A stretch of DNA of 64,000 nt from Druceiella hillmani (taxonomy: Eukaryota > Arthropoda > Insecta > Lepidoptera > Hepialidae), in the NCBI GenBank assembly GCA_039881145.1, contig JAYKKI010000066.1:11983501-12047500 (forward strand), in the 5' to 3' direction. Positions 60,841-64,000 of this stretch are shown here, one piece after another. Under the pieces are notes generated by a model. That model was not told the origin of the DNA, did not search any database, and saw only the letters and a program-made list of their open reading frames with translations. The translations under genes and the position numbers were made by a program. Numbering within the stretch: the stretch's first letter is position 1; every line of letters starts with the position of its first letter.

Positions 60841-63800
60841 CTCATCACCTAAATTATTTTTCTATTTTTAAATTTTTTTCAACCCAGTGGGTTTTATTTC
60901 ACACTTTATGATAGCTTATTTTAGTACACCTAGCTCAAAACCGGTCGAAAGTAGAACATGATATTCTTATTATTTGTTACAAATTTGGCTATTATTTCAT
61001 GTTAATGAAAAAAATGGTTGAAGAAATCTCATAAATATTTATATAGTGCTGTCGAATGGCATATGTCTCCAGTAAGATGGAGAAAAATTTATTTTTGTCA
61101 ATTCTATTTTTTTCATTGCATCCTAATCTATCCTAGTCTATGACACAAGCGTATTAAATATAAACCGATTGATATCTCATTTGATATAAGATATCTTTTA
61201 AAAAGCTGACTCTTCAAAGAAACTAACACGCGCAATATTTTACAGCTCTAAACAAAAATACACCGTGCAGACTAAGATTTCAGAAAAAGTTTAACATACC
61301 AAAAATGTTTTTAGTATTTAGGGGTATCTTCTTTCACGGCGCCGCAAACCGTTATTATTGGTAAAAAATAATAACTTGACACAAAAATATCAAAACGATA
61401 TGCACTCATTTTATTATATATATTTTTTTAATACAAGTTTTGAGATTTGTCGTGATTTTTCGCAAATAGCAAATTTTGTGCATTTTCTTATTTTTCTAGT
61501 TAAGGTTTACGTGCTAAAATATAACTAGGAACAGATGGAGCCGAAGAATGTTACCTACATTATATATATTTTAAAATTGAATTGGATTATGTAGGAATTC
61601 TGTGTTATTGCATATAAGTTACTTTCAATAATTTTACCAAATTTTTTCATATTGTATAATATAGAATCTATGCCATTATACTCATTTTTCCAAAAACCCA
61701 ATCAATAAATCAAATTTATTAAAATTGAATAGATATATTCCATCTATGCTGCCGCCTCTTATTTTATGTTCTGAACGGTGTTTGTTATTGACAAGTAACA
61801 CCGTTTCGGAAAGTTCCAAAAATCGAATTATAAAAATAAATATTAGCTATAAACGATACAGCAATTCTTAGAAATAAAATAATTTATGTCCAATATTTAA
61901 GAGTTATCTATAGCAAACTTATAGCTAGGGTACTTTTATTATATAGTAGAAAGTATGAGTATGAACTTTTCCCTATGCACCGCGCGACGCCGAGCAGGTA
62001 AAGATATATTTGTACCATTTTTGGATACAAATATGTTCTCAATGTCTACTAATTTCTTTTTTTATTATATAAAGAACTCAAATGATGTAACAAGTATTTT
62101 CTGGGTTATGTATTATTCTAGTCAGTATAATTGTTGAGAAAACATTAATTTACCGCAAGATGTCCAATTGCAATAATTTGGATCAAATTTTTTCATATCT
62201 CAAAATCTCCATTATACTCATCTGTCTATAATTACATTCGCATACAATAATTTCTAAAGAAACTTTCCGTATTTTTGGCCATTTGATTGATTTTTCAGGG
62301 CATCATTCAGTACCACTCTGTTTTGTTTTTAATAGACATGTTTCTCATAAGTTTTCCGAACCAATAAATACAGAATAAGAGTGAGCTATGCATGAAAAAA
62401 AGATATTAAAAACTTATATTGGTTTTAAAAAACGAGCAATATTTCAAAGCATCTATCGTCGAACAGATTTAAAGCAGAGACCTTTTCCGCAAGTGTGGGT
62501 ACGTCTCCAAAATAATGCAAATGTCTGAAGATATCCACGATGTTAAAATCAACATTCCATTTTGTAATCGTGTTATGGAATGATGCCCCGCAAAATCAAT
62601 CGATCATATTTAAGTTAGTGCACCGGATCTGATGACGGAAATATTTCTAACTCGGATAATTTTACATATAATCAACTTTTAATATAGTTTTTTTAAAAAG
62701 AGAGATTCTATAAAAATGATACAACTTTTCAATTAATTAAAATATTTATTACAACGAAAATTTGTCTTTGAAAAATGATATGGCCTTCATTGGTATTTAA
62801 ATATATTCGCTTCAGGAAGTGCTACAGGATGAAATTCTCCGCAGATTTTGCAAATTTTTTTAAAGTAAATTGTTATCTACACAGTCACTGATACTTATAT
62901 TGTAATAGTATCAGAGACAAAAGCAACCGGCGGCATATAAAGAGAAATATATTTTTTTTCTAAAAAGCTATTGCTACTAAAATAAAATATACATCCATCG
63001 AAGTATATTACATTGGTATCAGTAGCAATTGGCGCACTTATAAACACAACTCTTTGGTTTTTATATATTTGTATACCTTCGAAATGTTCACTGAATCTAT
63101 TTGGAGAAAATAATAATTGTGTTTTTGTTCATTACCTGAACTTATATTGTTATTAAATATCTTTCGTAAATATATGTTACTCGTTTTGGTCAAATAGTTT
63201 AAACATTCTAGGAACAAAATTTCATACCAGGAAAAAAATCCTATTGAATTTTAGAACATTTTCAAAAGAAGTGTTGTTTTAAAAAAAAATTAGTTTGAAG
63301 AAAATCTAGTTATCATATCATTAGTTAGATAATGTTTAAAACCTTTTTGTTAAGATTCTCTTCCCAAATTAGCAAACATATGCTGTCAATATGATGTCAT
63401 GCGGTTTTCAATTTCTCGTGACGATAGGTCTGAATTACAATGAATTTATTAGTAGCACGAAATAAAAAAAGAGTATATTATATTCTCATCGCGAAAACCA
63501 ATTTACGCTAAAAAGAGTTTAGACAAATTTCAAATCGCTAAAAAAATTGCTTTCTTACCAAAATTCATTATTAACATTTTATCTACTAAGCTTAAATTGT
63601 TTGACACTAGTAAAAGAGAGTTCTCTCGCCTCTCGCTTATTTTTGTATTACGATCATTACATTTGTGCGTGAAGAGTAATAAGTACAAAAGCCTTTTCAA
63701 AAACTTGTTTTTTTTTCAAAATTAACAAAAGGGAACCTCGAACGTAAACTTCGACCTAACTGTTCAAATTTGTTTTGGATTCACTTTATTTGGATTTGAC

Positions 63801-64000
63801 TTTACAAATTTTAATTTAAGTGCCGTTGACTTAATCCTTTACATGTATATTTTTTTTATTCGAATCACAACTTTTACAGTGATTTTTTCAAGAAACAGTT
63901 GCATTGTCATATAGTTACATAACATTTTCTACTCAATTAGATTCACAGTACTCGTATTATTAATAGATGCAGATTTTATAACTGTATATACTTATATATG
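60841..64000. other. AT-rich stretch, nothing recognised
   Basis: No gene, promoter or large repeat seen. A weak hairpin ACGGTGTT/AACACCGT occurs at about 61778-61807. Confidence 0.5.

Overview
This is AT-rich (roughly 70% A+T) eukaryotic, probably insect, non-coding DNA. The evidence is long (TA)n microsatellites, spliced transposon genes with GT-AG introns, and a mix of mariner, Tc1, piggyBac, pogo/Tigger, Helitron and Penelope-like elements typical of arthropods. The species cannot be named from the sequence. No intact host protein-coding gene was recognised. Almost everything readable as protein is transposon-derived, and nearly all of it is broken. Most of the small open frames are chance frames, many of them running through TA or GGGGAA repeats.

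Layout. 0-6 kb: two diverged copies of a dispersed non-coding repeat (a third lies near 18 kb); the second is split by a SINE/LINE-like insert at about 3.04-3.88 kb. 7.1-8.25 kb: a decayed Helitron Pif1-type helicase. 8.3-20.4 kb: mostly featureless. 20.4-21.1 kb (minus strand): a piggyBac transposase relic. 21.5-22.7 kb (minus): the 3' end of a Penelope-like retroelement with its GIY-YIG endonuclease and a hammerhead-ribozyme-like 3' end. 24.4-24.8 kb (minus): a Tc1-family relic. 27.24-28.16 kb: an internally deleted mariner with perfect 35-bp terminal inverted repeats (TIRs). 30.8, 47.7 and 58.5 kb: further copies of the Penelope hammerhead end, two of them as fold-backs. 31.66-32.52 kb: a GGGGAA array. 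34.7-35.3 kb: a palindromic element, followed by a TATA-type promoter candidate at 35.6 kb. 41.1-42.2 kb: two coding-like frames of unknown origin. 43.33-45.96 kb: a complete but inactivated pogo/Tigger-like element with TA target duplication, a spliced transposase and a C-terminal PHD-like zinc finger. 46-64 kb: noise with several small inverted repeats and minisatellites.

The two most interesting systems are (1) the hammerhead-type self-cleaving RNA motif, which recurs four times and whose core can be recognised by comparing copies, and (2) the pogo-like element, whose TIR motif recurs inside the element, including as a near-perfect palindrome just upstream of the second exon. Both are degraded here, but both are coherent enough to use as queries for intact relatives elsewhere in the genome.
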